From CAZADA01 sp964526675 (GTDB lineage Bacteria > Pseudomonadota > Alphaproteobacteria > Caulobacterales > Maricaulaceae), in contig CAZGLY010000004.1 of NCBI GenBank assembly GCA_964526675.1, positions 44,233 to 108,232 on the forward strand: DNA of 64,000 nucleotides, given 5' to 3'. Made by a program: the position numbers and the translations under genes. Below, piece after piece: positions 50,838-59,482 of the stretch. Every line of letters begins with the position of its first letter. Within the stretch, counting starts at the first letter, position 1. The notes beneath the pieces were generated by a model. The model saw only the letters and a list, made by a program, of their open reading frames with translations, made no database searches and was not told the DNA's origin.

Positions 50838-51536
50838 TCAGGGATAAAGTCGCGATTGCGCCCACGGCGCCGCCGTCTCCGCACGCGAAAACGCCACGCG
50901 ATCGTGCAGGCGAAACGGCCGCTCACGCCAAAACTCGATCCGCAACGGCGTCAAGCGATACCCCGTCCAGTTCGGCGGGCGCGGCACGTCGCCAATCGCG
51001 TAACGGGCCGCGAAGGTCGCGATGCGTTTCTCCAGCGCGAACCGGCTTTCCAAAGGCTGCGACTGCTGCGAGGCCCAGGCGCCGATCCGGCTGTCGCGCG
51101 CGCGGCTCGCGAAATAGGCGTCGGCCTCCTGATCCGTCACGGCGCGCACAGGGCCCTGGATCCGGACTTGGCGCACCAGCGACTTCCAATAGAAACACAG
51201 GGCCGCGGCGGGGTTGGCGCTGATCTGCGCGCCCTTGCGGCTGTCGCTGTTCGTGTAGAACACAAAGCCCCCGCTCCCGCCGTCGGGAGCAGCGCCGTCA
51301 TCCACGCCCTTCAACAACACCATGCGCGCGTCGGGCATGCCGTGAGCGTCCACCGTCGCCAGGGTCATCGCGTGGGGATCACGCGGCTCCTTGTCCTTCG
51401 CGAGCTGGAACCAGTCCTTAAACAGTGCAATCGGATCATCGCCGCGAATGTCCTCGTCCGTGGACGGGGCGCTGGCCTGGTGCTCGTCGGCGCTGGGGCT
51501 CGGCGGGATCAACGTGGATTTGGCGTCAGCGGTCAT
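50838..51536 (-). CDS. pdxH: Pyridoxamine 5'-phosphate oxidase
   Basis: An FMN enzyme oxidising PNP/PMP to PLP. 232 residues: DPHAMTLATVDAHGMPDARMVLLKG, FVFYTNSDSRKGAQISANPAAALCFYW (FMN site), RQVRIQGPVR, SRIGAWASQQSQPL and the canonical C-terminus EFWRERPFRLHDRV...RLYP. The first 35 residues are low-complexity. It is divergent from aroC across 85 bases. PLP made here would serve, among others, the dehydratase of the Rieske operon. Confidence 0.96.
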   Translation of the reverse strand: MTADAKSTLIPPSPSADEHQASAPSTDEDIRGDDPIALFKDWFQLAKDKEPRDPHAMTLATVDAHGMPDARMVLLKGVDDGAAPDGGSGGFVFYTNSDSRKGAQISANPAAALCFYWKSLVRQVRIQGPVRAVTDQEADAYFASRARDSRIGAWASQQSQPLESRFALEKRIATFAARYAIGDVPRPPNWTGYRLTPLRIEFWRERPFRLHDRVAFSRAETAAPWAQSRLYP

Positions 51537-51621
51537 GGGAGCTATCCCTTGTCGTGGGGCTGGCGCCCGCGACGCGCGAAGCCCCAACCATCCGGCGACC
51601 AGAGCGAGAGAAAACCGCCCC

Positions 51622-52737
51622 GTGTCTTACAATACGTATGGCCGCGTCTTCCGCGTGACCACCTGGGGCGAAAGCCACGGCCCCGCCCTTGGCTGCGTGA
51701 TCGACGGCTGCCCGCCGGGCGTGCGGCTGTCGGAGGCGGAGATCCAACCTTATCTGGACGCGCGCAAGCCGGGAACCAGCCGGTTCGTGACCCAGAGGCG
51801 CGAGCCCGATCACGTGCGGATCCTCTCGGGCGTCTTCGAGGACGACGACGTGCGCGCGCGCTTTGGCGGGCCGGTGACGACGGGCACGCCCATCAGCTTG
51901 ATGATTGAGAACACCGACCAGCGCAGCAAAGACTACAGCGCCATCCGCGACCTCTACCGCCCCGGCCACGCGGACTACACGTACGACCAAAAGTACGGCG
52001 TGCGCGATTACCGCGGCGGCGGACGCTCCTCGGCCCGCGAAACCGCCGCGCGCGTCGCCGCCGGCGCCGTCGCGCGTCAGGTGCTCGGACCGGCCATCAC
52101 GATCCGCGCCGCTCTTGTGCAGATCGGCGACGACGCGATCGATCTGCGCGCCTGGGACTGGGCGGAAACCGCCAACAATCCGTTTTGGTGTCCCGATCCC
52201 GCGGCGGCGGCGCGATGGGCGGAGAAGATCGACGCCGCGCGCGCGGACAAGACCTCCCTCGGCGCGGTCGTGGCGGTGGAGGCGACCGGCGCGCCCGCGG
52301 GCTGGGGCGCTCCGGTTTACGGAAAGCTGGACGCCGACATCGCCGCAGGTCTGATGTCGATCAACGCCGTCAAGGGCGTGGAGATCGGCGCGGGCTTCGC
52401 GCTCGCGGCGATGGACGGACGCGAAGCCGGAGACGCCATGCGCGCGCCCGCCGCCGGCGACCCCGACGCCCCGCCCGCGTTCGCGACCAACCACGCCGGC
52501 GGCGTCGCGGGCGGCCTCTCCACCGGCCAGCCGATCACCGCGCGATTTGTGGTGAAGCCCACCTCCTCCATCCCGACGCCGCGCCCGACCGTCACCCGCG
52601 GCGGCGATGAGACCGAAGCGATCACAACCGGCCGCCACGATCCCTGCGTGGGCATTCGCGCCGCGCCAGTGGCTGAAGCGGTGCTCGCGGCGATCTTGGC
52701 GGACCACAAGCTGCTGCATCGAGCGCAGTGCGGCTGA
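51622..52737 (+). CDS. aroC: Chorismate synthase
   Basis: Last step of the shikimate pathway: EPSP to chorismate, needing reduced FMN. 371 residues; the signatures are FRVTTWGESHGPALGCVIDGCPPG, RPGHADYTYDQKYGVRDYRGGGRSSARETAARVAAGAVAR and the C-terminal RPTVTRGGDETEAITTGRHDPC. GTG 51622 (MSYNTYGRVFRV) is the conserved start. Confidence 0.97.
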   Translation: MSYNTYGRVFRVTTWGESHGPALGCVIDGCPPGVRLSEAEIQPYLDARKPGTSRFVTQRREPDHVRILSGVFEDDDVRARFGGPVTTGTPISLMIENTDQRSKDYSAIRDLYRPGHADYTYDQKYGVRDYRGGGRSSARETAARVAAGAVARQVLGPAITIRAALVQIGDDAIDLRAWDWAETANNPFWCPDPAAAARWAEKIDAARADKTSLGAVVAVEATGAPAGWGAPVYGKLDADIAAGLMSINAVKGVEIGAGFALAAMDGREAGDAMRAPAAGDPDAPPAFATNHAGGVAGGLSTGQPITARFVVKPTSSIPTPRPTVTRGGDETEAITTGRHDPCVGIRAAPVAEAVLAAILADHKLLHRAQCG

Positions 52738-52768
52738 CCCACGCACCGAAACCGCGGCCTGAACGAAA

Positions 52769-52798
52769 ACGCCGGCGAGGTCCGCACCCCGCCGGCGT
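52769..52798. terminator. Hairpin between converging aroC and lipoprotein genes
   Basis: A nine-base arm (ACGCCGGCG, 52769-52777) pairs with 52790-52798 across a 12-base loop. The T-rich tail is weak on the plus strand, so termination may be partial or bidirectional. Confidence 0.5.
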
Positions 52799-52828
52799 CT
52801 CAGATTTCAGTGTTGACGGCGCAGCGCG

Positions 52829-53386
52829 TCAGCGCGGCGTGTACTTCCGCCGCAGATACTCCACCCGATCGCGACCGTCGCGAATGCCGTAATCGCGCGA
52901 GAGGTGCCAATTCAGGAACGCTTTGGTGCCGTCGCTGACCCGGTCGCTCGCGAGCGCTTCCTCGACCTCGTCCACCAGATTGTTCTCCGCGTTCAACGTC
53001 GCGTCGAGGGCGGCGTCGATGTCGTTGTCGAACATCCGGGTGACTTGGTTGAACAAGCGGCGTGTGCCGCCCAAGAGTTCGCCGGTTTCGGCGGGACGCC
53101 GGCCCATGGCCTCCACGCGCCCTTGGAATGCGCCGACGAGGCGGCCGCGCTGGCGCGACAGCTCCGCCAGTTCGTCCTTGAGCGCCTGATCGCCGACATA
53201 GTCCGCGGCGCCGGCGTAGCTCTTCTCAGCGTCGATGAGGATCGAGGTGATGTTCCGAAGCGCCGAGGCGTCCGCGTCGCGCGCCGCGCCGGACGACGGC
53301 AGGGGCATGGGCGGCGGCGTCGCGCCCTCGGTGGTGGCGCAGGCGGCGGCCAACATGGCAAGCGCGCTCAAAATCAAAAATCGCAT
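52829..53386 (-). CDS. Helical lipoprotein, unknown function
   Basis: A 185-residue lipoprotein: signal ALAMLAAAC with lipobox Cys16, then a Pro-rich spacer and a long mostly helical domain (RNITSILIDAEKSYAGAADYV, LAELSRQRGRLVGAFQGRVEAMG, IDAALDATLNAENNLVDEVEEAL), giving the look of a ferritin-like or DUF2383-like bundle. The end is charged (RDGRDRVEYLRRKYTPR). GGAGGGGAG precedes ATG 53386. Probably periplasmic, membrane-tethered. Confidence 0.8.
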   Translation of the reverse strand: MRFLILSALAMLAAACATTEGATPPPMPLPSSGAARDADASALRNITSILIDAEKSYAGAADYVGDQALKDELAELSRQRGRLVGAFQGRVEAMGRRPAETGELLGGTRRLFNQVTRMFDNDIDAALDATLNAENNLVDEVEEALASDRVSDGTKAFLNWHLSRDYGIRDGRDRVEYLRRKYTPR

Positions 53387-53540
53387 GGCGTCTCCCCTCC
53401 TCAAATCGTGGCGGCGACCGTCGCGGCGCCACGTCGTTCCCACGCTTATCTCACTGAGTCTCTTCGCCGGAAAGCCCAGCGTCCCCGGCTTTCGACCAAA
53501 GCGTACCCCCTCGCCCGCGAAGCGGCGACGCGTGGCGACG

Positions 53541-54107
53541 CTACTGGTCCAACTCCGTGTCCCAATAGAGGTAGTCCATCCAGGACTCGTGCAGATAATT
53601 CGGCGGGAAACGCCGGCCCATGGCCTGCAACCGCTGCATCGTCGGGCGCGTGGGCTTGCGCGCGGGATGCATGTCGGCCTCCTTCGGCGTGCGCCCGCCC
53701 TTCTTGAGATTGCACGGCGCGCAGGCGGTCACAATGTTCGACCACGTCGTCCGCCCGCCCTTGGACCGGGGGATCACGTGGTCGAAGGTGAGGTCTTCCT
53801 TCACATCCCAGCCGCAATAGACGCACGCGAACCCGTCCCGCAGGAAGAGGTTGAACCGCGTGAAGGCCGGCGGCCGGTCCTGCTGCACGAAGTCCTTCAG
53901 CGACACCACGCTGGGCGCGTCCATCGCGAAGGAGGGCGAACGGATCGCTTGGTCATAGGTGGCGACGATGTTCACCCGCTCCAGGAAGACGTTTTTGATC
54001 GCCTCCTGCCAGGACCAGAGCGAAAGCGGATAGTAGCTCAACGGACGATAGTCCGCGTTGAGCACCAAACAGGGCCAGCCATTCAGCGGGGTGGTCAGGA
54101 TCTCCAT
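53541..54107 (-). CDS. HNH endonuclease
   Basis: A 188-residue HNH protein of a widespread alphaproteobacterial type. The zinc-stabilised ACVYCG...CAPCN pair frames the ββα-metal core LTFDHVIPRSKGGRTTWSNIV, where the first His and the Asn are catalytic. The N-terminal domain (WPCLVLNADYRPLSYYPLSLWSWQEAIKNVFLERV) is conserved in the family. Biological role unknown. ATG 54107 is preferred over GTG 54125. Confidence 0.92.
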   Translation of the reverse strand: MEILTTPLNGWPCLVLNADYRPLSYYPLSLWSWQEAIKNVFLERVNIVATYDQAIRSPSFAMDAPSVVSLKDFVQQDRPPAFTRFNLFLRDGFACVYCGWDVKEDLTFDHVIPRSKGGRTTWSNIVTACAPCNLKKGGRTPKEADMHPARKPTRPTMQRLQAMGRRFPPNYLHESWMDYLYWDTELDQ

Positions 54108-54247
54108 GACACGTCCCCCCGCCATCCGGCGCTATGGTTTCCGTCGCGACACGTGAAGGCGATGCTCCTTCCCAACGTCTACGGTGCACCGCCATATATA
54201 GGCGGAATCGCATGACGTAATCATGACACGCTCGGGCGGCCGCAAAG

Positions 54248-54952
54248 CTAGCGCGCCGGCGCGTCGTCCTTCGTAAAGATGGCGCGCAAGTGCGCCGCGG
54301 CGAGGCCGACGCCTTCGGGCGAAATGCCGTGACCGAGGCCGCGCTGCGCGTGCGCGCTCACTGGCACGCCCAACGCTTGAAGCCGATGAGCGCTGTACTC
54401 GAGCACCTGAAACGGCACCACGGTGTCTTGATCGCCGTGGACCAACAGCGTCGGCGGCCGCGCGGCGATCTCCTCGGTAAGGGCGTCAGCGCCGGCGAGA
54501 AAGCCTGAGAACGCCAGGATGCCCGCCAGCGCGGGCGTGCGCCGCAACCCCACATGCAAGCTCAGCATCGCACCTTGGCTGAACCCGAAGAGAGCCAACC
54601 GCTCCGGCGGCACGCCCCAGCGCGCCAGCTCCGCGTCCAAAAAGGCGTTCAGCGTCGGCGCGGCGCTCCGCACGCCCGCCGCGATGTGCGCCTCGTTCAT
54701 GTTGGCGATGGGAAACCACTGCCGCCCGCCAAAGCCGCCAGGCGCGTCATCCGGCGCGTTGGGCGAGACAAACGCCGCGCCGGGCCACGCGTCGGCCAAC
54801 GGCTCCGCCAGAGGAAACAAGTCGTCGCCGTTCGCGCCATAGCCGTGGATCAACACCACCAACGCATCCGCCTCCCCCGACGCTGGGGCGCGGCGCGGTC
54901 CGTCGAGCGCGGGTAGACTTGACGCGCGGTCCTCAGGAAGATCGTTCGGCAC
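54248..54952 (-). CDS. Phospholipase/carboxylesterase family alpha/beta hydrolase
   Basis: A 234-residue serine hydrolase. The oxyanion strand is VVLIHGYGANGDDL, the nucleophile Ser lies in LFGFSQGAMLSLH, the acid Asp in LLVHGDQDTVVP, and the His near GLGHGISPEG. The family hydrolyses short-chain acyl esters and thioesters. GTG 54952 has GAGGAGG upstream. It is divergent from gluQ across 91 bases. Confidence 0.92.
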   Translation of the reverse strand: MPNDLPEDRASSLPALDGPRRAPASGEADALVVLIHGYGANGDDLFPLAEPLADAWPGAAFVSPNAPDDAPGGFGGRQWFPIANMNEAHIAAGVRSAAPTLNAFLDAELARWGVPPERLALFGFSQGAMLSLHVGLRRTPALAGILAFSGFLAGADALTEEIAARPPTLLVHGDQDTVVPFQVLEYSAHRLQALGVPVSAHAQRGLGHGISPEGVGLAAAHLRAIFTKDDAPAR

Positions 54953-55043
54953 GGGCTCGCCTCCTCACATGGCGGTGACACCGCGCCCTCATCCCACAGC
55001 CCGCCGCGCGGCACAAACGCGGCCCCGCCGACCGCTGACGCCG

Positions 55044-55907
55044 ATGACCGAGTTCGTGACGCGCTTCGCGCCCAGCCCCACCGGCTATCTCCATCTGGGC
55101 CACGCCTTTTCCGCGCTGACGGCTTTCGACGCGGCCCAGGCGGCGGGAGGCCGCTTTCTTCTGCGTTTGGAGGACATCGACCAGACCCGCTGCCGCCCGC
55201 ACTTCGAGGCGGCCATCGTCGAGGACCTCGCGTGGCTTGGCCTGGACTGGGAGACGCCCGTGCGGCGTCAGTCCGAACATCGCGCGGCCTACGCGAACGC
55301 GCTGGAGCGCCTCATCGCGCACGACCTGGTCTACCGGTGCTTCAAGACGCGCAAAGACGTGCTCGCCGCGATCGCGCGCGCCCCCCACGGCCCCGCCGGG
55401 GAAGCTTATGTCGGCGCGCCTTTGCCCTCAGACGAGGAGGCCGACCGCGTGAGCCGAGGTGATCCCTTCGCCTGGCGGCTGTCGATGGCGCGCGCGCGCG
55501 ATCATCTGGGCCCACGTTGGGAGCAGCTCGGTTTCGTGGAGGACGGGCGCGGCCCGGCCGGCGAGACGGGCTGGATCGTGGCGCATCCCGAAACCCATGG
55601 CGACGTGGTGCTCGCGCGCAAAGACGCCGGGACGAGCTACCATATAGCGGCCGTGTCGGACGACGCGGAGCAAGGGGTGACCGTGGTCATCCGCGGCGAG
55701 GATCTCTTCGACGCGACGCATGTGCACGTCCTGCTGCAGGCGTTGTTGGGCCTGCCAAGGCCGGCTTACCGGCATCATCGCCTGATCCTCGGCGACGACG
55801 GCAAGCGCCTCGCCAAGCGCGATCAGGCGGCGACGCTGCGCGCGTTGCGCGCCAGCGGCGCGACGCCCGCCGACGTGCGCCGGCGCGTGGGGCTGACGCG
55901 GCCCTAG
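55044..55907 (+). CDS. gluQ: Glutamyl-Q tRNA(Asp) synthetase (GluQRS)
   Basis: Attaches Glu to the queuine base of tRNA-Asp. 287 residues, resembling the catalytic half of GluRS without an anticodon domain. HIGH is GYLHLGHAFSALTAF, the KMSKS-like loop is DGKRLAKRDQAATL, and FAPSPTGYLHLGH begins the core. Only one zinc-site Cys remains (VYRCFKTRKDV), so the Zn site seen in E. coli is probably lost. ATG 55044 fits the family start. Confidence 0.94.
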   Translation: MTEFVTRFAPSPTGYLHLGHAFSALTAFDAAQAAGGRFLLRLEDIDQTRCRPHFEAAIVEDLAWLGLDWETPVRRQSEHRAAYANALERLIAHDLVYRCFKTRKDVLAAIARAPHGPAGEAYVGAPLPSDEEADRVSRGDPFAWRLSMARARDHLGPRWEQLGFVEDGRGPAGETGWIVAHPETHGDVVLARKDAGTSYHIAAVSDDAEQGVTVVIRGEDLFDATHVHVLLQALLGLPRPAYRHHRLILGDDGKRLAKRDQAATLRALRASGATPADVRRRVGLTRP

Positions 55908-56033
55908 CCAGCGTCGCCCGATTCTGCGGCGCACGGCCCCCTTGGCGGTGGCGCCGTGAGCTGCGACAACGCGGATCCGCGTGGCGCCGAGGGCCAACGC
56001 CGCGATCGCCACGACTGGGACACCGTCTTCACC

Positions 56034-57134
56034 ATGACCACCGCCCCGCTTCTCGATTTGTGGTACTTCGCCTGCCTCGCTGAGGATTTGCGGCCGGGGC
56101 GGCTGACCGCGAAGCGCTTTCTGGGCGAGCCGATCGTGATCGGCCGCACCCGCGCCGGGAATGCGTTCGCCTTGCGTGACATTTGCCCCCACCGCGCGGC
56201 GCTCCTCTCCGCGGGACGGGTGCTTGAGGCGCCGCACGCGCAAAACGGCGCGCGCGACTCGAACGCGCACGCAGAAGTCGAGTGTCCCTATCATGGCTGG
56301 CGCTTTCGCACCCATGACGGCGTGTGCAGCCATATCCCGGCGCTGCCGAGCGATTCCGATTTCGAGCATGAGCGCATCCGCGTCAGGCGCTACCCCTTGC
56401 GTGAGCGTGACGGCCTGGTGTGGGTGTACATGTCGAGCGACCCCCGCTTCGACGGCGAGCCGGACGTCGAGCCGCCCGACATCGCGGCGGGCGCCGAGGG
56501 CCCTGTGGGCGGCGGTCAGATCAAGTTTCGCACGCGCGAAACCTTCAAAGCCCACGTGGATCAAGCGGTGATCGGGCTGATGGACCCGGCCCACGGCCCC
56601 TATGTCCACCAGAGCTGGTTCTGGCGCAAACCCGCCTCAGCGATGGACAAGACAAAGGCGTACGAGCCCTCTGAGCTCGGCTTCACCATGGTCGCGCATC
56701 CGCCCTCGTCGAATTCGGCCGTCTACCAGCTGCTGGGCGGCGCCCCAAAAACGGAGATCAGCTTCCGCCTGCCGGGCGTGCGGGTGGAGACCATCACGAA
56801 CGACCGCCACACCGTGATCAGCGCAACCTTCGTGACGCCGTTGGACGACGCCACCTCGGAAACCACCCACGTCATCTACTGGGACACGCCGGTTTTGAGC
56901 GTTCTGCGGCCGATCCTCGCGCCGTTGGGCCGCGCGTTCCTGCGCCAGGACGCCGGCATTTTGGCGTTGCAGCAGGAAGGCCTCGCCCATGACCCCAACC
57001 TGCTGCTTGTCGATGACGCGGACGCCTTGGCGAAGTGGTATTTGCGTTTGAAGAAGGAGTGGGTGGCGGCGCGCGCCGAGAACCGCGCGTTTGTGAACCC
57101 GTTGGAGCCAGCGACCCTGCGCTGGCGGACTTGA
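56034..57134 (+). CDS. Rieske-type oxygenase, alpha-subunit-like
   Basis: A 366-residue Rieske non-haem iron oxygenase. The [2Fe-2S] site is CPHRAALLS and CPYHGWRFRTHDG; the mononuclear iron site is GLMDPAHGPYVHQ (Asp-x2-His-x4-His). The rest forms the catalytic START-like domain. Such enzymes demethylate or hydroxylate a substrate with electrons from a separate reductase. Substrate unknown. ATG 56034 fits the family N-terminus; GTG 55956 would add 26 residues. It is not next to the 34-44 kb Rieske cluster. Confidence 0.9.
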   Translation: MTTAPLLDLWYFACLAEDLRPGRLTAKRFLGEPIVIGRTRAGNAFALRDICPHRAALLSAGRVLEAPHAQNGARDSNAHAEVECPYHGWRFRTHDGVCSHIPALPSDSDFEHERIRVRRYPLRERDGLVWVYMSSDPRFDGEPDVEPPDIAAGAEGPVGGGQIKFRTRETFKAHVDQAVIGLMDPAHGPYVHQSWFWRKPASAMDKTKAYEPSELGFTMVAHPPSSNSAVYQLLGGAPKTEISFRLPGVRVETITNDRHTVISATFVTPLDDATSETTHVIYWDTPVLSVLRPILAPLGRAFLRQDAGILALQQEGLAHDPNLLLVDDADALAKWYLRLKKEWVAARAENRAFVNPLEPATLRWRT

Positions 57135-57192
57135 GAGCCCCGCGCGTGTGAGCCCCTGCGCTTGCGCGGGAGGCGTCGCCGGAAGGGAAGCC

Positions 57193-58122
57193 GTGGAGCC
57201 CCTCGCCCCGCCCACCATGCTGCTCGCGCCTGTGCTGCGTCTCGCCGCCGCCGCGCCGACATCGTTCGACGTGAGCACCCTGGCGGCGCTGGTGGCCGCC
57301 AGCGTGACCGCCACCCTGCTCGCGCTGCGCGAACTTGTGGTGCTCGCCTTTTTCGGCGGGGATCGGCGCGCCCGCCGCGACGACGACGCCGCCGCCGTGG
57401 AGCGTGACGGTCTTGCGCTCTTGCGCGCCGGCGAAGAACTGTTGGTGCAGTGCCAGCGTTTTCTGCACTACAGCCAGGCGCGCTGGTACTCCGACCCGCT
57501 CGATCCCGGGCTGAAAAACGCGTTGAACTACCAGCTGACGATGTTCTTCGCCCGGCTGCGCGGACTGGCGGCGGCCGCGTTCTTGGAGTTCGCCCCACGG
57601 ACCGACCGGCTGCGCACCTTAGGCGACCTGGTGGAGACGCTCTACGACGCCATCACGGAGGACGCGCCCGCCGGCGCCGTCCGCTTGGACGCGCCGCTTG
57701 AAGCCCATGCCGGATCCCCGGGAGCGTTGCGCCGCCACGATTTGCACCTTCTGGCGGAGCGCGCCTGGCGCGATGTGACGGCCGACACCGCGCCGATCAC
57801 CTATGGCGAGTTTCTCGAGCAGTTTGTCGATCTCGGCGTTGGGCCCCGTTCTGAGTTGGGTCCCGTGATCGGCTTCCTGACGGCGGCCGAGCGCGACGGA
57901 CCGCGACGCTTGCAGCTGATCCGCTTTGCGGTCGGTTTGTCGGCGTTTAACGCCGTCCTCGCGCGCCAGCTTGGCGCGCCGCCTCCCGGACCCGGCGCCC
58001 GCGAGATCCCTGGCTTCGATGAGCTCGATCCCGATGAGGCGACCGCCCTGCGCCGCCGTTGTCAGCGCCATGGCGTGAAGCTTGCCGCGCCGCGCGAAGA
58101 CGGCGACGCGTCGTGGTCGTGA
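57193..58122 (+). CDS. Hypothetical protein with one N-terminal membrane helix
   Basis: A 309-residue protein. A helix at about residues 25-58 (FDVSTLAALVAASVTATLLALRELVVLAFF) is followed by a mostly helical cytoplasmic domain with FLHYSQARWYSDPLDPGLKNAL and a C-terminal DPDEATALRRRC block. GTG 57193 has GGAAGGGAA upstream; ATG 57217 is also possible. No family recognised. Confidence 0.7.
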   Translation: MEPLAPPTMLLAPVLRLAAAAPTSFDVSTLAALVAASVTATLLALRELVVLAFFGGDRRARRDDDAAAVERDGLALLRAGEELLVQCQRFLHYSQARWYSDPLDPGLKNALNYQLTMFFARLRGLAAAAFLEFAPRTDRLRTLGDLVETLYDAITEDAPAGAVRLDAPLEAHAGSPGALRRHDLHLLAERAWRDVTADTAPITYGEFLEQFVDLGVGPRSELGPVIGFLTAAERDGPRRLQLIRFAVGLSAFNAVLARQLGAPPPGPGAREIPGFDELDPDEATALRRRCQRHGVKLAAPREDGDASWS

Positions 58123-58238
58123 ACGCGGGCGAGCGACCCTAAGACCTAGGATCCGTCAACGCGGTGTCGATGACAGGCTGAGAGACTGGCCGCCGCGCCC
58201 GCCCTGGGCGTCTGGGTCGGCTGACATAGGTGACGTCC

Positions 58239-58448
58239 ATGCAAGCAATGATCAACATCGCGCTCCCCGTCGTCATGGCGGCCGTGCTCATCGTGCTGGC
58301 CGTCGGCGTGGTGAGCCTGTTGCGCACCGGATCCGGCGGCGGCCCATCGCGCTCCAACCGTCTCATGCGGATGCGCGTGGCGCTTCAGCTGGTCGCGGTG
58401 CTGATCCTCACCCTCGGATTCTACTGGAAGTCGCGCGGCGGCGGGTGA
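58239..58448 (+). CDS. HIG1-type twin-transmembrane protein
   Basis: A 69-residue protein with two helices (ALPVVMAAVLIVLAVGVVSLL and RVALQLVAVLILTLGFYW) joined by SNRLMRMRV, the pattern of bacterial HIG1-domain or twin-TM proteins, often linked to cytochrome oxidase. AGGTGACG precedes ATG 58239. It converges on the next gene with a 15-base gap. Confidence 0.8.
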   Translation: MQAMINIALPVVMAAVLIVLAVGVVSLLRTGSGGGPSRSNRLMRMRVALQLVAVLILTLGFYWKSRGGG

Positions 58449-58463
58449 CGCCGCGCCGGGGCG

Positions 58464-59315
58464 CTAGAGCTTCGGGTCGCCCAAGCGCAGACCACCTTTG
58501 TCGAGCCGCGTGTCGTCGGCGAAGATCGCGCGCCAGTACTGGGCGAGAATCTCCTCGCGATCGCCAGGTTGCCGGATGCGCTCGGCGTCCTTGTCGCTCA
58601 GGCGATAGCCCTCCACCCGCGCGCCCTGATTGGCGCCTTCGATGAAGCAGCCATCGAAGCGCGACGGCCGTTCGCGGTTGGACTCAAACATGATCTCCGC
58701 GACGCCCTCACGACTGCCGTGATGGGGATCGGGACGGTTTTGCTGGTGCTTCAGCTTCACCACCGGCCACACGAGATCCTGGTAGTCGCCGTGGAAGTTC
58801 GACACCGTCTCGCCGTGTTCGTTGATGAAGCGGCCATTGACGATGAAGCGGTCGTCCATCGGCTGGAAATCGATCACCGCCAGCGCCCGCTTGCGGTCCG
58901 GCAAGCGCACGCCTTCCACCCACGTGCCCTCGAAGTAGTACCGACCGAGAATTGTGCGGCGCATCCAGGAAAAGCCGAACAGCCGCGGCAGCAAGAAGTG
59001 CGCGAGCGACAACCACACCAGCACCACCAACGTCACGAACACCGCCGCCGCGAAAGCCGCCGGCGCGCCGCTCGTGTGGGCCTCGCCGAAAAAGGCCGCG
59101 GACAATTGGTCCACCGGCCCCGCCGCGTGGGCGGTCACGCCGACGCCCGCGCTCACCAAGGCGACGGACACAGAGTTGGAGATCAACCGAAAGCGCGCGT
59201 ACGGATCCACTCCGGACCTCCCCGGGCGCGCCACTCGGCGCGCCGTTAACCTAAGCTCGACGGCCGTGATATCCCGAGGATGCTCAATAAATGATTGACG
59301 GAACCCCCGCGTCAT
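58464..59315 (-). CDS. Two-helix membrane protein with beta-barrel-like C-terminal domain
   Basis: 283 residues. Two helices (about 44-65 and 85-115) are followed by a beta-rich domain starting RTILGRYYFEGTWVEGVR and continuing LAVIDFQPMDDRFIVNGRFIN. This 2-TM plus G-x-W barrel layout resembles the S-beta fold of Cap15-type effectors, but no cyclic-nucleotide synthase is near and the likeness is by eye. AGAGAGG precedes ATG 59315, and a 16-bp inverted repeat sits just upstream. Function unknown. Confidence 0.78.
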   Translation of the reverse strand: MTRGFRQSFIEHPRDITAVELRLTARRVARPGRSGVDPYARFRLISNSVSVALVSAGVGVTAHAAGPVDQLSAAFFGEAHTSGAPAAFAAAVFVTLVVLVWLSLAHFLLPRLFGFSWMRRTILGRYYFEGTWVEGVRLPDRKRALAVIDFQPMDDRFIVNGRFINEHGETVSNFHGDYQDLVWPVVKLKHQQNRPDPHHGSREGVAEIMFESNRERPSRFDGCFIEGANQGARVEGYRLSDKDAERIRQPGDREEILAQYWRAIFADDTRLDKGGLRLGDPKL

Positions 59316-59323
59316 CGCCTCTC

Positions 59324-59339
59324 TTGACGCTGACGTCAA
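59324..59339. promoter_or_regulatory. 16-bp inverted repeat upstream of the two-helix protein
   Basis: TTGACG-CTGA-CGTCAA (59324-59339) has perfect six-base arms and lies eight bases from the minus-strand start at 59315, in the divergent gap with etfB. It could be an operator overlapping the ribosome site region. Confidence 0.45.
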
Positions 59340-59482
59340 CGTAAGCCATAACGCCAAAAGTCTGGCGGAACCGTGTCGCGAACGCGCTATGATATGAGAA
59401 CGCGGTCGACACGCCGCCCAACACCGTTTCAAGGGCGCGCCCGCGCGAACAGCCCGAAGCACGACCACCGGAAAGGAACGCC

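Noticed and set aside
56034..57134. Including the Rieske oxygenase in the 34-44 kb Rieske system
   Set aside because: It lies 12 kb away among unrelated genes and is a standard oxygenase alpha subunit.
58464..59315. CBASS defence locus based on the Cap15-like layout
   Set aside because: No CD-NTase, Cap2/Cap3 or other defence gene is nearby; etfBA are housekeeping.
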